Source: Phytophthora quininea
Taxonomy: Eukaryota; Oomycota; Peronosporomycetes; Peronosporales; Peronosporaceae
Reading direction: 5' to 3'
Assembly: GCA_011947345.1 (NCBI GenBank)
Contig: JAAVTG010000347.1
Coordinates: 1-64,000 of the forward strand
DNA: 64,000 bases
Under the pieces are notes generated by a model. That model worked only from the letters and a program-made list of their open reading frames with translations, made no database searches and had not been told where the DNA came from. Positions 42,152 through 54,723 of this stretch are shown piece by piece. How positions within the stretch are numbered: the first letter of the stretch is position 1; every line of letters starts with the position of its first letter. Position numbers and translations under genes: made by a program.

Positions 42152-45020
42152 GGACCGGCCTAAAGCGAAAGTGTGTCGTCCGCCGCCGCGCTGTCCGAGT
42201 GCCTGCTCGCTGCTCGCTGCTGTCTTGGGGGGCTGCCTGCCGCGGACGTCCGACACCTGCAAATGGCCGCGGATTCGACTGTGGGGAGGGAGCGCAAGGG
42301 AACCGAGTGGCGTGGCCGCGATCGCCACAGAGGAAACCTTCCCCGGTTCCAAATTTGACTGACGCGACCGGTAAGCGCGCCGCGGCTATGCGCGCGCACG
42401 CTGCGTTTTTGTGTGAGGCCCGAGCTATGCGTCAGTGCATACAATTTTCAACTGTACGAGCAGACGAGCCAGCGACCCTCGCTAAGCTGATCCCGCCGCC
42501 AAGTGATACTCGCCCGCTTGCGGAGCTCGTCACCCGTGGGGCCAGCTGCACACCCTGCGTGGAGCTCTGCCATGGACACGAGAATTCGTCGCCTTAGCAC
42601 CAGCAGGACACACGCCGTGGCCCTCCCCCCTCCCCCGCTCCGCCGCTCAAATCGCAGGAGCCCTTTGCGTGCGAGTCTTTCGTGGCGATTTGTTTCGGCC
42701 GATTTTCGAACGGTATGCCCTGGCAGGGCGGCGATGCGTTTCGGCGAGCCGCGCCGTTTCGGGTGCGTATCCAAAAATGCCTGCAGACGAAAAACCGAGG
42801 CAACTTCCTGGCGGACACGCATCCCGTGCTGGCAGCAGTCTCGGGAAGCGAGCGCGCCGAAGCCGCTGGCTGCATTGAGGCGACGAGCCCTCGGCCCCCC
42901 TGCGTGCGAGCCCCCGCCGTGCTTGGGAGCCCCGCCCGGCGGATCGTCTGCTGTTTGGCGTCGTGTGCATTGTGCATGCATGGGCGTTGTGAGCCGAGTG
43001 CCGAGCGCTGGCGGCGAGGTCTCTCCGTCTCTCTTTTCGCACGTAGGAATGGCCGGCGATTTGCGGCCAATTGGCGAAACTGGGGGGCCCAAGCGTGCAC
43101 GACAGGAGGGAGCACGGCGCCTCGTCTTCAGCGCGTCGGTCGAGTTGAAGCCGCACAGCCACTTGCTCGCGTTGCACTTGAGTCGGACGCCTGGCCTGGA
43201 CTCGCTCGTCATGTTGGGGGCCGTGTCAGTCGAAGAGAGAGCATTCACGACCGCTGCCAATTTTTTGAGGCCGATTGGCGTGGCGTTGAGCGCGACCGCG
43301 GCACCTGTCTGCCCAGAGTTCGGCGGTATATAGCTGCGGCTCTCAGGAGGGGAGGTCCCTGCTGCCAGCAGTGCGGGTGCCGCGGTCGTCGCACCACCGG
43401 CAGCGCTGTTCGTATCGGATACGTACGCCCCCGCAGCTCGTACACGTCCGATGCGTCCCCTCCGCGTCGTCAATTTCGCTGCTCCGGTTAGTATCAGGCG
43501 GCTCGAGTCCAAGTCGCTGCTTACTCCGAGACAAGGCACCGGCCGCCGATCCGGGCGGCGGCGTGCGCGCAGTCCTGCAAAGCACGCCCAGCAGCGCTCG
43601 CTCAGCTGCAGCGTGTAGCCAGGTTTAGCCCGAGGTAAGTGTCAAAGCCAGGCAAGGCCTGTACACGCCGCTGCGGCGGCAATAAACATGGTTGGAGCAA
43701 GACCTGTGCAGGACAGCAATGGCGGCGCCAACCGTTGCGGTTGCTTTCATCTCTCGTGCTTGAACTGCTGCACAAAACAACAAACAAAAAATACCGCCAA
43801 GGCAACGCAGCCGTGACCTCGTTTTGCTTGGCAAAGGGCGACAGCTCTGCGGCTGTTTGGGCGGCCGATGCGAGCTGCAGCACAGCGAGGCCACAAAGCA
43901 AGTCGATGATCACCGGCCTCGTGTTGACCCGGATCGCATCCACTTCAACCTTTTATCCCGATATCGTTTCATACGGGATTACAGTTAGCGAGCTGTCACA
44001 CTCCCTAACTGTAGTTGATAACGATGTGATCTTTTGGACAGCGGGGACGGTCGACAGCATTAGCTGCGGCCGTCATTTGGGATCTGCCTCCTGCCTAATG
44101 CTGCCGGGCCGCCACACGACCTTGAACGCCCGGTGTTTGTTTGAGCAGGACCTCATGGTCCCCGAATCGCTTCATCTCGACCGAGAGAATCATACGGTCG
44201 AAAGCAGCGCGTGCAACAAGTTGCTGCCGACGACACACCGCTCGTCACGCACGCGAGCGCGCGGCAGGGTCGCCTTGCGGCGGCCTACCACCGTTGGGCT
44301 TTGTCTTGGAAGGAACCGGCGAGGTTAGTTACAGACGAAGGCGGCGCAAGAGTTCCTTTCCGCTTCGGAGCGAAGCCGGCTTCACTGGCAATGAATCACT
44401 CACTTGCTCATGCGTTTGCATCGACACGACACGTAAGAATGCTATGCGCTCTGCTGGCCTAGCGTCGAATAAGCCTCGACTTATTCCTGCTTGACGACGC
44501 CCTCCACTGTTTAACACTTGCCCACATTTTGGTGCCGACAGGTTGTGTGTGTTTGTTGCGCGCCAGATGTGAACTGGACGGGCGACCGCGGCGCAGCAGA
44601 GAAGGCCAGCGGCGCCGTCTCAACGCAAGACGCATGCGAGCTCTGCCAGCGAGCTCTGCCAGCGAGCTCTTCCTGGCAGAGTCTGCGGCTTGCCTTTTGC
44701 TGGTGCCCGAGACTTGCCTTTGTTATCAGACTGGCGTCTGTCACAGCGCGGCGTCACCTGTACCACTCTCCTCGCGGCGCTCTCATTGGCGGATCGCGAA
44801 CCGTAGTGGATGACGCGCCGCTCCTCTGCCACTTCAGCAAATTTGGCTCTAATTTTTACCCCTGTCGGGGCAGCTAATTCGTTGTCCGTCATATCTATGT
44901 TATCTCACTGATATAACAACTGTAAAATGACTTTGTGGCTATATCTTATCTACATACAATAACTATATTGCTCCTGGATAATCGCTACAAAAGGAGTTCA
45001 CTTTTAGCAGACTCAAAATA
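42152..45020. other. Gene-poor stretch, about 2.9 kb
   Basis: A GC-rich first half (42.2-43.6 kb) carries long but compositionally odd frames on both strands, up to 363 codons, typical of GC-rich non-coding DNA. The last part (44.9-45.0 kb) is AT-rich and contains the CLC promoter. No domain, splice pair or RNA gene recognised. Confidence 0.5.
44998..45005 (+). promoter_or_regulatory. Initiator-like site before the CLC gene
   Basis: TCACTTTT lies 15-23 bp before the ATG and fits the oomycete TCAYTTT initiator. Position and motif only. Confidence 0.35.
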
Positions 45021-48014
45021 ATGGCCCGTTTTAGCACCGCATCAGTCAAGCAATTGTCCGGCGAGCCCAAAGGTTTTAGCATCATTTCGACGGCCGCTCG
45101 CCGGCTCACTCTACCACTGGCGTCCATCCGCGCACACCTCCTCCAGCCCATGGCGTCTCGAGAGCCTACCGAGACGGACGCGCTGCTGGGGCCGCCGTCC
45201 AACGTGCGCGTGAGCGTCTCCGAAGACGAAGACAGCGACACGCTGTCCTCCGGCCAGGACGTGGCCGTGGACTCGGCCCGCCTGCTGCCGGCGCTGCACC
45301 GCTCGGCGTCCGCGCTGCGTTCGCCCAGCTCCATCCTGCGCTCGCCCATGCCTCGCTTCGCGCTGGACGCGCGCTCGCCGTCGCTCAAGAGTGTGGGCTT
45401 GGCGCCCGCGCCGTCCAGCAGGCGCAGTTCGACGCCGAGGCTGCCAGAGACCAGTACACGTACACGCTGGGCGTGCAGCGCACCCACTCGTTCCCTAGCG
45501 ATCTGTACTCTGGTGCCAGGTTTTCCAGGTTCGAGATCGAAGAGGCTCTGAGGGCCAGGAACGGCTCCACGCTGCTGGACTGGCTCAAGGGCAAGGGCCG
45601 CAACCCTTTCTCGTCCGCGTCCAGGAAGCAGGAGCAGGCCGAGAAGGACAAGGAGAAGCGAGCCAAGGCCCAGCACCGAGAGAGCTATAACTACGACTTC
45701 TTCGAGAGCAGAGTCAACATGCAGCACGACCAGGAGCAGACTGAGAGCGAGATCAGGACGCTCAACATCGCCCGCTGGGTCATGACGTTTGGCGTCGGAC
45801 TGGGCACGGCGCTCGTGGCCTGCTTCGTCGAATACTTTACGTCCATTCTGTCAGGGTTCAGGACCAACACGATGGCGGCTCTTGTCGCGGGAGAGATGGA
45901 CGGCACCTACAGCTTCGGCACAGGCTTCCTAGCCTACGCCCTGACGAGTGTGGCGTTCGTGGCCGTGGCGAGTTACTGCGTGGCTTTCTTGTGCCCCGTA
46001 GCTGGAGGGTCCGGCATTTCTGAGATCAAGGCGACGCTCAACGGCATTAAGATCCACCGAGTGGTTCGACTCAAGACGCTGTTTTGCAGGCCTTCGGCAT
46101 CCTCTTCAGTGTGTCTGGTGGACTTCCCGTCGGAAAGAAGGCCCGATGATTCACAGCGGCTCGGTGATCGGCGCCGGTCTCTCTCAGGGCAAGTCGTCGA
46201 GCTTTGGCCTGGACACGAGCTGGACCAAGTTCAAAGGATTCCGCAACGACAAGGAGAAGCGCGATTTCATCTCGTGTGGTGCTGCTGCCGGTGTGGCCGC
46301 CGCCTTCGGGGCCCCTATAGGAGGTGTGCTGTTCGCGCTAGAAGAAGGCGCGTCGTTCTGGCACCAGAACTTGACGTGGCGCACGTTCTTCTGCGCCATG
46401 GTGTCTGCATTTGGGCTCAACTACTTCATGTCGTTCAGGAGGCTGCTGAACATGCGGGCGAGGCGCCTGACGTTGGTCACGTGTATATCGGCGGCACCAT
46501 GGGCACTCAGACCGGCACCTTCTCGTTCGGTAACTTTGCTGGCAGCAAGTCCTACGAAGCGCTTGATGTTCCTGTGTTTATTTTCATGGGCATGATTGGC
46601 GGTCTTTTCGGTGCTGGTTTCAACGGCACCAACATGTTGATCACCAAGGTCCGCAAGCGCTACGTAACCCACCGTCTCCTGCGCTTCGCCGAGACGCTGT
46701 TCATCGCGCTCAGCATGGCTACGGCTTCGTTTTGGCTGTCCTACCACTTTGGCACGTGCAAAGAGGTGGTTGGGGACTACAACGACTCGCTGTCGCAGTT
46801 CTACTGCCCAGAAGGCCAATACAACGACCTGGCGTCTCTCTTCACTGTCAACTACGCCAAGAGTATGAAGCATCTCCTGCACTACACTGCCGAGGGAAGC
46901 TTCACGCCGTTCTCGCTGGTCATGTTCTTTGCTGTGTTCTACGTGATTGCGTGCTGGACGTACGGCATTGCTGTGCCGTCGGGCGTGTTCATCCCCAGTC
47001 TGCTTTCTGGAGCTGCGTACGGCCGCATCTGTGTCATGATCGTGCACTACTTTGGCATCCCCGTTGGAGCCCAGGACGGGATGTTCGCACTGATCGGAGC
47101 CGCCTGTATGCTTGGTGGTATGGCTCGAATGACGATTTCTCTGACGGTGATCATCCTCGAGTGCACCGGAGTGATTGAGTGGGGTCTTCCGATTATGGTC
47201 GCGTTGATGGCGGCGCGGTGGGTGGGAACAGCTTTAACGAGGGACTGTACGACATGCACATTCACCTGAACCACCTGCCGTTCCTCGAGTTCGACCCTCC
47301 GTACTATGCGCGCTTCCTGCGAGCGATCAACATCATGAGCTCGCCACCGACGTGTGTGCCGCAAATTGCCAAGGTGGGCCAGATCTACGACACGCTCAAG
47401 CACTGCAACCACGGCGGCTTCCTGTGGTGGTGCCGCGCAGTGAGAGTACTAACTGTTCGAATCTGCGCTCCAACCGCAAGAACCCGCGGTTCGCTGGCGT
47501 GATCTTCCGCCACCACCTGGCCGTGCTGCTGCAGCGTAAGGATTTCTTTGTCGAGAAACCCGAGCCTTTTGTCCGCACTCCTGCTAGCGACACGACCCTG
47601 CTCTACAACGACCAATACGCACTGTCGTATCGGGACATGGAAGGCAGCTATCCGCGATACCCGTCCATCAACGACATTCAACTGGATGAGGAGGAGCGTG
47701 ACTTGTGGATGGATCTGACCCCATACATGAACACGACGCCGCACACAGTCCAGGAGCAGACCCCGGTACCTCGAGCGTTTAGGCTGTTCCGTTCGCTGGG
47801 ATTGCGCACGTTGGTCGTGTTGAACCGCCGCAACGAGGTTCGTGGCGTCATTACTCGCAAGGACCTGACCCCGTCGCACCTCAAGTTCTGTCTCGAGGGT
47901 CTCAGCGAGACGGAGAAGCAACGCATCCAGGGCTACTTCAACCGCGACCGGTCCGGCTCGGAGCGATTTGAGGACGTGGAGAAGAAGCTGATCAACATCA
48001 GTGACAACTCCTAA
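45021..48014 (+). CDS. CLCN: CLC-type chloride channel/transporter with CBS domains; about six frame breaks
   Basis: ATG 45021 opens [20 protein letters not shown], then a disordered Ser/Pro head. The CLC membrane domain follows with all signatures: [14 protein letters not shown], the GKEGP motif followed by [28 protein letters not shown] and [20 protein letters not shown]. The C-terminus has two CBS-like halves ([20 protein letters not shown] and [20 protein letters not shown]). The Glu of GKEGP is the gating/proton glutamate of exchangers, suggesting a vacuolar CLC-6/7-like Cl-/H+ antiporter. Frame changes occur near 45410, 46087, 46131, 46445, 47224 and 47412. Each is fixed by one extra base in or beside a short run (for example GCAAGG read as GCAGG). 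About 1,000 residues. A pseudogene is possible but the conserved motifs argue otherwise. Confidence 0.88.
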
Positions 48015-48455
48015 AGCCGAGGCCGGCGGTAGCAGCCCACTCGTCGGGCAGCTGCTATCGGTGGTTCTCTACAGCAAATGTGAACTTCCACCGGGTACGT
48101 TGATAGATAGGAAACCCCATTGCATCCCGGGAAGCTCCTTAGTTCACGGAGAGCCCCAAGACCACAGACCACTCCATTTCTCGCTCGACAATGACCATGT
48201 GAATTGTTCATGCTGGTTTTCTCATTGCTTTGATGGCCCTAAAAATATGTTTGTAGGTCAGCATAAACAGCGGTCACCAAGCACAGCCACCTCGTGGTTT
48301 TGCTGGCCAGGTAGAGATGGCGAACTGCAATAGCGCGGGGCCACCTCCTGGGGGCGATTCCTGGACGATACTTGTCGTCGCCAAGAAGGCAAAATGCCCG
48401 TCTACCAACCAGCGTTCCTGCGCACGCCGAGACCCCAACAAGTCCACCCCGTAGC
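48015..48455. other. Intergenic, about 440 bp
   Basis: No gene seen. It separates the CLC gene from the coiled-coil gene on the same strand and should hold the promoter of the latter. Confidence 0.5.
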
Positions 48456-51243
48456 ATGATCGACAACTCCGGAATGGGCAACCCGAGTGCTGCGATGCTG
48501 TCGGCGGCGACGAGTTTTGGATGCCTGGGTCGATAAACCCGCAGATCGCCGAAATTCAGAACCGTGTGGCGGAATTGGTGCGTCGTTATGACGACGACGT
48601 TGCTGCCGTGGAGCAGGAGGAGAATCGCGACGATGAGGATGAGGATGATACTTTCGGCGACAAAGGATCACGAACACCAGCACGGTGGAAGGTTGGAGAC
48701 GTGTTGCTAGCAACACACCGAGCCTTAGCGCGCACAAGCACCCACACGGAACGCGCCATGATTTCAGAATTCGGGGACGACCCGGAGGTGAACGCTGCGA
48801 TCGGAACTGGCGTCCAAAACATGGGGAATGTCTACAGCGAGGCTACTGAGCAAGCGGCAAGGCGACATCAACGGCTTTCAAATATTCACCAAGCACTGCA
48901 GTATGTGGCTTCGAACGGATTGCTAACCGAGGACGAGGAAGAAGAAGAAGAAGAAAAGAAAACGCGTCACATGTCATCGTCAACGATGCGAGAGCGAGAA
49001 CTCCAACTGAAAAGCACAATCGAAGCTCTACATCGTGAGAATGCAGCCATGACAGCCCAACTGCAGGAGGCAGCGTGTAAACCGAGAAGCTTTAATTGCG
49101 TCGGAGCAGCAGAACCAAGAGCTCTCGAAAACTCAACGAGTTCTGCGCACTCAATCGGAAGAACTACGGCTTATCCAAGAAGCAAACGAGAAAGCGGTGG
49201 AGGTGACGAATGCGCTGTTGACCTCCTGGCGAGATAAATTTCAGGCGAGTTCGAAGGCTGCAGCTGCTGCTGAGGCAAAAGTGCAGGAGCTCGAGACCAA
49301 GGTTCGCTCGCAGGGCGAGGAGATCATGAAGCAGACCTTCGTGCTACAGGCGAAGATCCAAGAAATGGAGCACTTCAAAGAACATGAAGCTACTCGAAGC
49401 AAAGCGGAAGCGGTGGCACAAGCTGCAGCTTTGGCAGAGGCGGAAACTGAGACCAGGAGAGCCAACGCCAGAGCACTGGAAGAGAAGCGCAAAATGAAGA
49501 GAGTTTGGGTGATAACACTAAAGAGCTACGTGAGCTGGAGGACAAGGTCCGCGAGCTGGAGTACACACTTCAGATTGCCGAAGATGCCAAGAAGATCTTG
49601 GAAACAGACAACCATGAACTGTCTAAGCGCCTGAGTGAACTGCAAGTCCGTTTTGGGAACTTCGCAAGTCGCGACCTGCAGTGTATGAGTCGAGCAAGTC
49701 GAACGAGCCCACTGCGCCTGCATCATCATTTGCATTGAAACTGCGTGAGAACACCCCGCGTGCGAATGCTCGAGCGAGGCAACGGAGTGGAGTTGCGCCT
49801 AAGCTAAATGCCAAACGTGCTCCGACTCCTGCGTCAATCCAAGATGACGAGGACTTGCCAAGTAGCGACAGCGAAGATGACAGCGAACGTGATGAGGAGC
49901 TTGACGAGGTGGAGCAGGACGAGCGAGAGCTGAATCACGAGCTGCAGCACATTGTCGCGATGGTGTTTCCCGTCGTGCTCACATCAGTTCAAAGCGAGAC
50001 CGAATTGAATGAAAGCATCGCGCAGTATGAAGACCCAGCACGATCACCGCTCAGCGATATTCAGCCTGCGGCAGTTGATCATTCGGCTGTCATGTCGAAC
50101 AGTAAGATGGTACCTCGCTTGGAGTTCGAAGCACTGCGCGGTGTGTATGACAACGAGGTCGAAGTGCTCAAGCAGCAGTACGTGGAGGGGCTGCTCGAAT
50201 ACAAGCGCCTGGTGATCGAGCAATACGGACGACGGCAAGCAGTCGAGCGCGAGCGCCACAAACTAGAAGTCGAGGGTTTGCTGCGGCTGATCCAGACGAA
50301 ATTCCACGCGGAGCTGGGACGCCGTAGTGACCGCTTGAAGCGTGCCAAGGACGCCTTGAAAGTGCTCTACCACTCGCTTCGGCAGTACTCGATGCTGAGC
50401 GTAGCCTCGCCGTATTCGAGCAAGGTCTTGCAGCTACCAACCAACACGCCACTACGGACGCTACTCCGCGCAGCCATCTTGACATTGTCGACGTCCGTCA
50501 AGCGCAACAAGCAAGGAACTTCGCAGATCGCGGCTATCCACGACCAATTGATGAACTTGGCGCCAGTTCCTGACGCTCAAACGAGTGCTATCGCCGCGGC
50601 CATGACCATCCACAGTGCACTTCACGAGGTGAAAGAGAGACCTGCAGACGATATCCAAACAGAGGACGTGGAGTGTCAAACCGACCTATGCAAGGGCTGC
50701 ATCCCAATCGTATCAACGTCATCCACGAGGACCAGCGCGTCGCGATTGAAAGCTTGGACGGGTACGTACTGCCCGGTTCGCCGTGTTTTCCCGTGTCAAA
50801 CCTCAGCCGTCCAAGCAGCAGCACGAAAGCAGCGTCTCGTTGCAATTGGTGGCAGGTATCCCATCACTCCATCGCTGGTGGCGGATCTGCGCCGATGTTT
50901 ACCAAAGCTCCCACCTGGCAACTACTACGTGTCGAGTGCTCTGAGACTAACCCTGTTTCGAGAACTCGTCAAGTACTACGCGTCGATCGAGTTGGCGACA
51001 GAATTCTCACGCTCTGGAAAGCCGCGCGTTTTCGAGTGCGAAGACGACCAATTGCAAGAAGCTGAGTCCGTCATCGGCAGTCCACGGGATACTCCGTTCT
51101 TACGTCGCAAAGCGGTTGAGGCCATCGAAAGCAAGAACCGACTTCGCAATCGTCGCCACTTGTTCACTTCTGGTGGTGCCGCCATTTTGCAAGCCGCTTT
51201 CACATCCATTTCCGCAAGCTGCGAGCCTCCCAGCTCACGATAA
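48456..51243 (+). CDS. Long coiled-coil protein, about five frame breaks
   Basis: From ATG 48456 (MIDNSGMGNPSAAMLSAATS) the frame shifts near 48505 into MPGSINPQIAEIQNRVAELV. An acidic tract and long coiled coil follow: ERELQLKSTIEALHRENAAM, REALIASEQQNQELSKTQRV, KVQELETKVRSQGEEIMKQT, ELRELEDKVRELEYTLQIAE. The second half contains an acidic hinge (PSSDSEDDSERDEELDEVEQ), a further helix (EFEALRGVYDNEVEVLKQQY) and a C-terminal region LPPGNYYVSSALRLTLFREL. Shifts also fall near 49083, 49497 and 49672, possibly one more near 50700-50850. Total about 920 residues. There is no motor or ATPase motif, so a cytoskeletal, centrosomal or tethering scaffold is the best guess. Confidence 0.65.
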
Positions 51244-51488
51244 GAGAACGATACAATAAAACAACGAAATCCAGACACCCGTTAGAGTCTAACGGCTAAG
51301 CAATCCACAAAACGTATCAACACTTTTCCATGAAAAGTATAGTCCTGCCTGGATTTTATGTAAAACATTTTGTGTGGGCGTACACCACGAAGGGGGAAAA
51401 CGAGTTTATCGACAGTCCTCATAATCAATAGAGAAGGCGCCGCGCCGCGCTGCTGTCGATCGGGTCGCGCGTCCGCCCTGGGCCCAGC

Positions 51489-53042
51489 ATGTACGCCAAC
51501 AACGTGAGCAATCTGGACCAGATCCTGTCGTCGCTGCAGTGCTACCCGGTGCGTACAGCGCCGCCTCGCAGCAAAGAGTCGGTGGTTTAACAGGAAAAGC
51601 TGATTATCTTTACTAGCAAAGCTCTCGCGTGCGTGGCGACGTGTACAACCTACTGGGCCAGATCCCGTCGCTGCAGCCCAATTGCGGCACCTTTGGTGGG
51701 CTCGTACTATTGTTTTTTTATTAACGAAATGATAATATTTAGGCTTATATTTCTCGTCTGCAGCTCACAATGACGGCACGACCAGTACGCTGCTGAATCT
51801 GGAAGGCACCATCCCCATTTTCTACCGCAGCAACCAGTACAATATCCCAGTCGAGTTTTGGGTCGTCGAGACCTACCCGATGGCCCCGCCAGTGTGCTTT
51901 GTACGCCCTACGGCAGGTCTGTCAGTGCTGACTAAGGATTTATTGGGATTCAGTATTCATTCGTTGTGGTTATATTCTTGCTTAGATATGATGGTGAAGC
52001 CTGGACATCCTCATGTGACCAGCGACGGCTACGTCAAGATCCCGTACACGTCCGACTGGCGGCCAGACTTCACGCTACTAGAGCTAGTGGCACATATGTG
52101 CTCCATCTTTGGCAATATGCCTCCAGTCTTCCGCCGGCCGAACAATTCGACGCAATTTCGAAGTAGTGGGAGGCTCAATGGCAGCTCGGCATCTGCAGCA
52201 AGCAGCGGGACAGGAGGGTACTTCCAGCAGGGAGCATATGCACAAGCCCACCCAGCGCAGCCCTCACCGTACTACTCGTCACAGTTTCAGACCCAGCAAC
52301 GAGATTTGTCAGGCTCTAGGGGACCTAATGAAGCTGAATCGCTGTTTGGGAGCAGCCAACAGTCCGTAGGCGGGGCCTCGACCTTGTCAAATTCCGGTGT
52401 GTTTTCCGGACGTTCCTCAGGTTCGGCTGCTGCGACGCCCACGCCCGAAGAGAGTACGGCGGCGTTGAAAGTGGAGGTCACTGGCAAGATCCAGATGCAG
52501 CTGGAAAAGATCTTTAAGCGTGTGCGGGACGACATCGACCTGCAGTTTGAGCACGAGGTGCAGCTCACGCAGTCTCGAGAAAACGTCGAGCGCGGTCTGC
52601 AGTCATTGCGGTTCCTGCGGGACGATATTGCTCGTGCCAAAGAGGTGGTGGAAACTCAGGACAAGGAAACATCGGTCTGGCTTGAGGAGAACGAGGGCAA
52701 GGACACAGTGGACCCCGACACGATTTTGATAGAAGCTGATGCATTGTCGAAGCAGTACGTTGGAAGAATCCTTGTGCTCTGGATAGTGTGCGAGCTGTTG
52801 CTAACTCGTGCTTGTTTGCTGTACAGAATGATCAAAACCATGGCGGAGCATCAGGCAATCGAAGACGCGCTCTACTACATGGACCGAGCGTTGAGCAACG
52901 ACGAAATTGAATTGGCCGTGTTTTTGAAAGAGGTACGGAAGCTCTCGCGGAAGCAGTTCATGTGCCAAGCGCTCGTGCAAAAATCCACGCCAAGCAGCAG
53001 GAGGCTGCGGCGTCCTCGTATCATAGTAGTCCTCGCAGCTAG
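51489..53042 (+). CDS. TSG101: TSG101/VPS23-like ESCRT-I subunit, five exons
   Basis: Exons 51489-51548, 51617-51695, 51764-51916, 51986-52754 and 52827-53042 join in frame. The N-terminal UEV domain reads RVRGDVYNLLGQIPSLQPNC, EGTIPIFYRSNQYNIPVEFW, VVETYPMAPPVCFVRPTA and GHPHVTSDGYVKIPYTSDWR; the active-site Cys of true E2 enzymes is absent, as in TSG101. A Ser/Gln/Pro-rich linker and a coiled coil (LEKIFKRVRDDIDLQFEHEV) follow. The C-terminal steadiness box is clear (MAEHQAIEDALYYMDRALSN, then FLKEVRKLSRKQFMCQALV). ESCRT-I binds ubiquitinated cargo on endosomes and drives sorting into multivesicular bodies. One A is missing in the run 52979-52983, so the last residues read QKIHAKQQEAAASSY. 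Confidence 0.92.
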
Positions 53043-53169
53043 AAGTCGGCCAACGTAGTCGTAGAACACACACCATCGTCAAAATACCAACACTCAACTG
53101 GGAATCCACACAAATGGCCGGTGCGTGCTGCTGCTGGATCATTTGATTGAACATTTGCACGCTAGTATC

Positions 53170-54606
53170 TTACTTACACGGCGGGATCTGACTATGGCCG
53201 GCTAATATGTCGGTACTGCCTTCTCCGCCTTGGAATCTGCTTCTGCGAGCAGGTTCGTCGGGGAGTTTGTTCTCCAGTGCCGAGTACAGATTCCAAAAGT
53301 CCGACGGCATGCTTTCTGTGCGGCGGTCATCCCAGTCGCCAGTCTTGAGCCAACCTCCTTGGCGAGCGCAGTTATCTCTCAGCGCCAGCAAGACTTCGCA
53401 AGTCTCGGGCTCTTCCATATTCAAACAGGAGCCCAGATGCACTCGACACACGCTACGAAGACTGATGAGTTCGATCGGCAATTGAAAGATTTTGCATCCG
53501 TCTAGCAGCAACGTGCGCAACTTGGTGAGCTCCGCGAATGCCGTGGGGATTGGCGAGGCGATGGGATTCGCTCCAAGGTCCAAGATCTCCAGCTCAAGAC
53601 ATCGTGTGATTTGTGGACTGATCTCGGTGAGCTGGTTATGCCGCAGGTTCAGATGTACGAGCCCCGTCATGTGCGCGATACTATCGCAGGGAAGCGCTGT
53701 GATGTTGTTGCAGTTGGCGTCCAATGTCGTCAAATGCACGAGGCTCTTCATGCTGGGCAACGCCTCGAGCTGGTTCTGCTGGACTTGCAAGACCTCGAGG
53801 TTGCACAGATCATCTAATGCTGGCAGCGATCGGAGCTGGTTCACTTGCAAGAGCAACCGCCGCAAGTTCTTCCAGTGTCGCAATTCGGCAGGTAACTTGG
53901 TAATGTTGTTGTTGCTGGCATTCAGTTCCACCAGTTCGCTCAGCTGGCTGACGGAGTGGTTCATCTCGACGAGCACATTGCTGTACAAGTTGAGGATCTG
54001 AAGCTTCTGGCAGCAGCCAATACTGTCCGGGAGGTTGGCGAGCTTGTTGCGACTCACAAGCAGCACCTCGAGCTCTTCCAGATGCCCCAAGCTCTGCGGA
54101 AGTGCACCGAGTTGGTTTTCCGAAATTTCCAGCACTCGGAGCTTGGTCAGCTTGCCGATGTCGTCGGGGAGTTTCGACAGCTTGTTCTTGGACAGCACCA
54201 ACACCTGCAAAGCCACGAGCTTGCCAATCTCCTTGGGGAGGTCCGAAATCTCGTTGCAGCGCAAATTGACCTCTGTGAGGTGCGTCATGGACAGAATCAT
54301 CACTGGGACGTGCTGGAGACACAGCAAATTCTTCTGGGTGAGCGTTCCTAAGGGAACTCCAGCCTCGTCGTGGTCTGTTGTGGACGTAAGTTCCACTCTC
54401 CCCGTCCGCGACATATCCAATACCATCGACTGCACTCGCTGAGTGGCCTCCGTGTCCAGCCGCACCGTGTGCCTCATGGTCAGTTTACGCTTCGACGGGC
54501 TGTGGGCTGGCAGCTTGTTTTTCTCGTTGTGGATGCCTGGGATCACGCTCGTACTCGCAGATCTCGTAATCTTTTGGCCTTTACCAATGGACACGGCGCC
54601 GCCCAT
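53170..54606 (-). CDS. Leucine-rich repeat protein, SHOC2-like
   Basis: An intact frame. I take the ATG at 54606, which gives MGGAVSIGKGQK with Gly2 suited to N-myristoylation; an in-frame ATG at 54723 would add 39 residues. After a basic/disordered head, about 12 LRRs run with the LxxLxLxxNxLxxLP consensus: HLTEVNLRCNEISDLPKEIG, ALQVLVLSKNKLSKLPDDIG, KLRVLEISENQLGALPQSLG, ELEVLLVSRNKLANLPDSIG and others. The C-terminal cap contains RTESMPSDFWNLYSALENKL. LRR proteins of this PIRL/SHOC2 type act as scaffolds in Ras-type signalling. Membrane attachment by myristate is inference. Confidence 0.85.
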   Translation of the reverse strand: MGGAVSIGKGQKITRSASTSVIPGIHNEKNKLPAHSPSKRKLTMRHTVRLDTEATQRVQSMVLDMSRTGRVELTSTTDHDEAGVPLGTLTQKNLLCLQHVPVMILSMTHLTEVNLRCNEISDLPKEIGKLVALQVLVLSKNKLSKLPDDIGKLTKLRVLEISENQLGALPQSLGHLEELEVLLVSRNKLANLPDSIGCCQKLQILNLYSNVLVEMNHSVSQLSELVELNASNNNITKLPAELRHWKNLRRLLLQVNQLRSLPALDDLCNLEVLQVQQNQLEALPSMKSLVHLTTLDANCNNITALPCDSIAHMTGLVHLNLRHNQLTEISPQITRCLELEILDLGANPIASPIPTAFAELTKLRTLLLDGCKIFQLPIELISLRSVCRVHLGSCLNMEEPETCEVLLALRDNCARQGGWLKTGDWDDRRTESMPSDFWNLYSALENKLPDEPARRSRFQGGEGSTDILAGHSQIPPCK

Positions 54607-54723
54607 GGCCGCTGCTTGCAGAGGTTTCTTGCTCGCGACGAACCGCCTTGATGAGCCTGCCTGTGTGCTTGGTCTGATGCTCGAGCGGCACGAACTCGCC
54701 CCTATAAATATGTGGAGCACCAT

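Noticed and set aside
42448..43539. A 363-codon minus-strand open frame
   Set aside because: GC-rich sequence opens long frames on both strands here. The translation is Arg/Ala/Pro/Thr-rich with no domain, and it overlaps equally long frames on the plus strand.
45021..48014. Programmed ribosomal frameshifting in the CLC gene
   Set aside because: There are too many shifts, all of the kind expected from run-length error, with no slippery heptamer or stem visible, and the same pattern occurs in unrelated genes.
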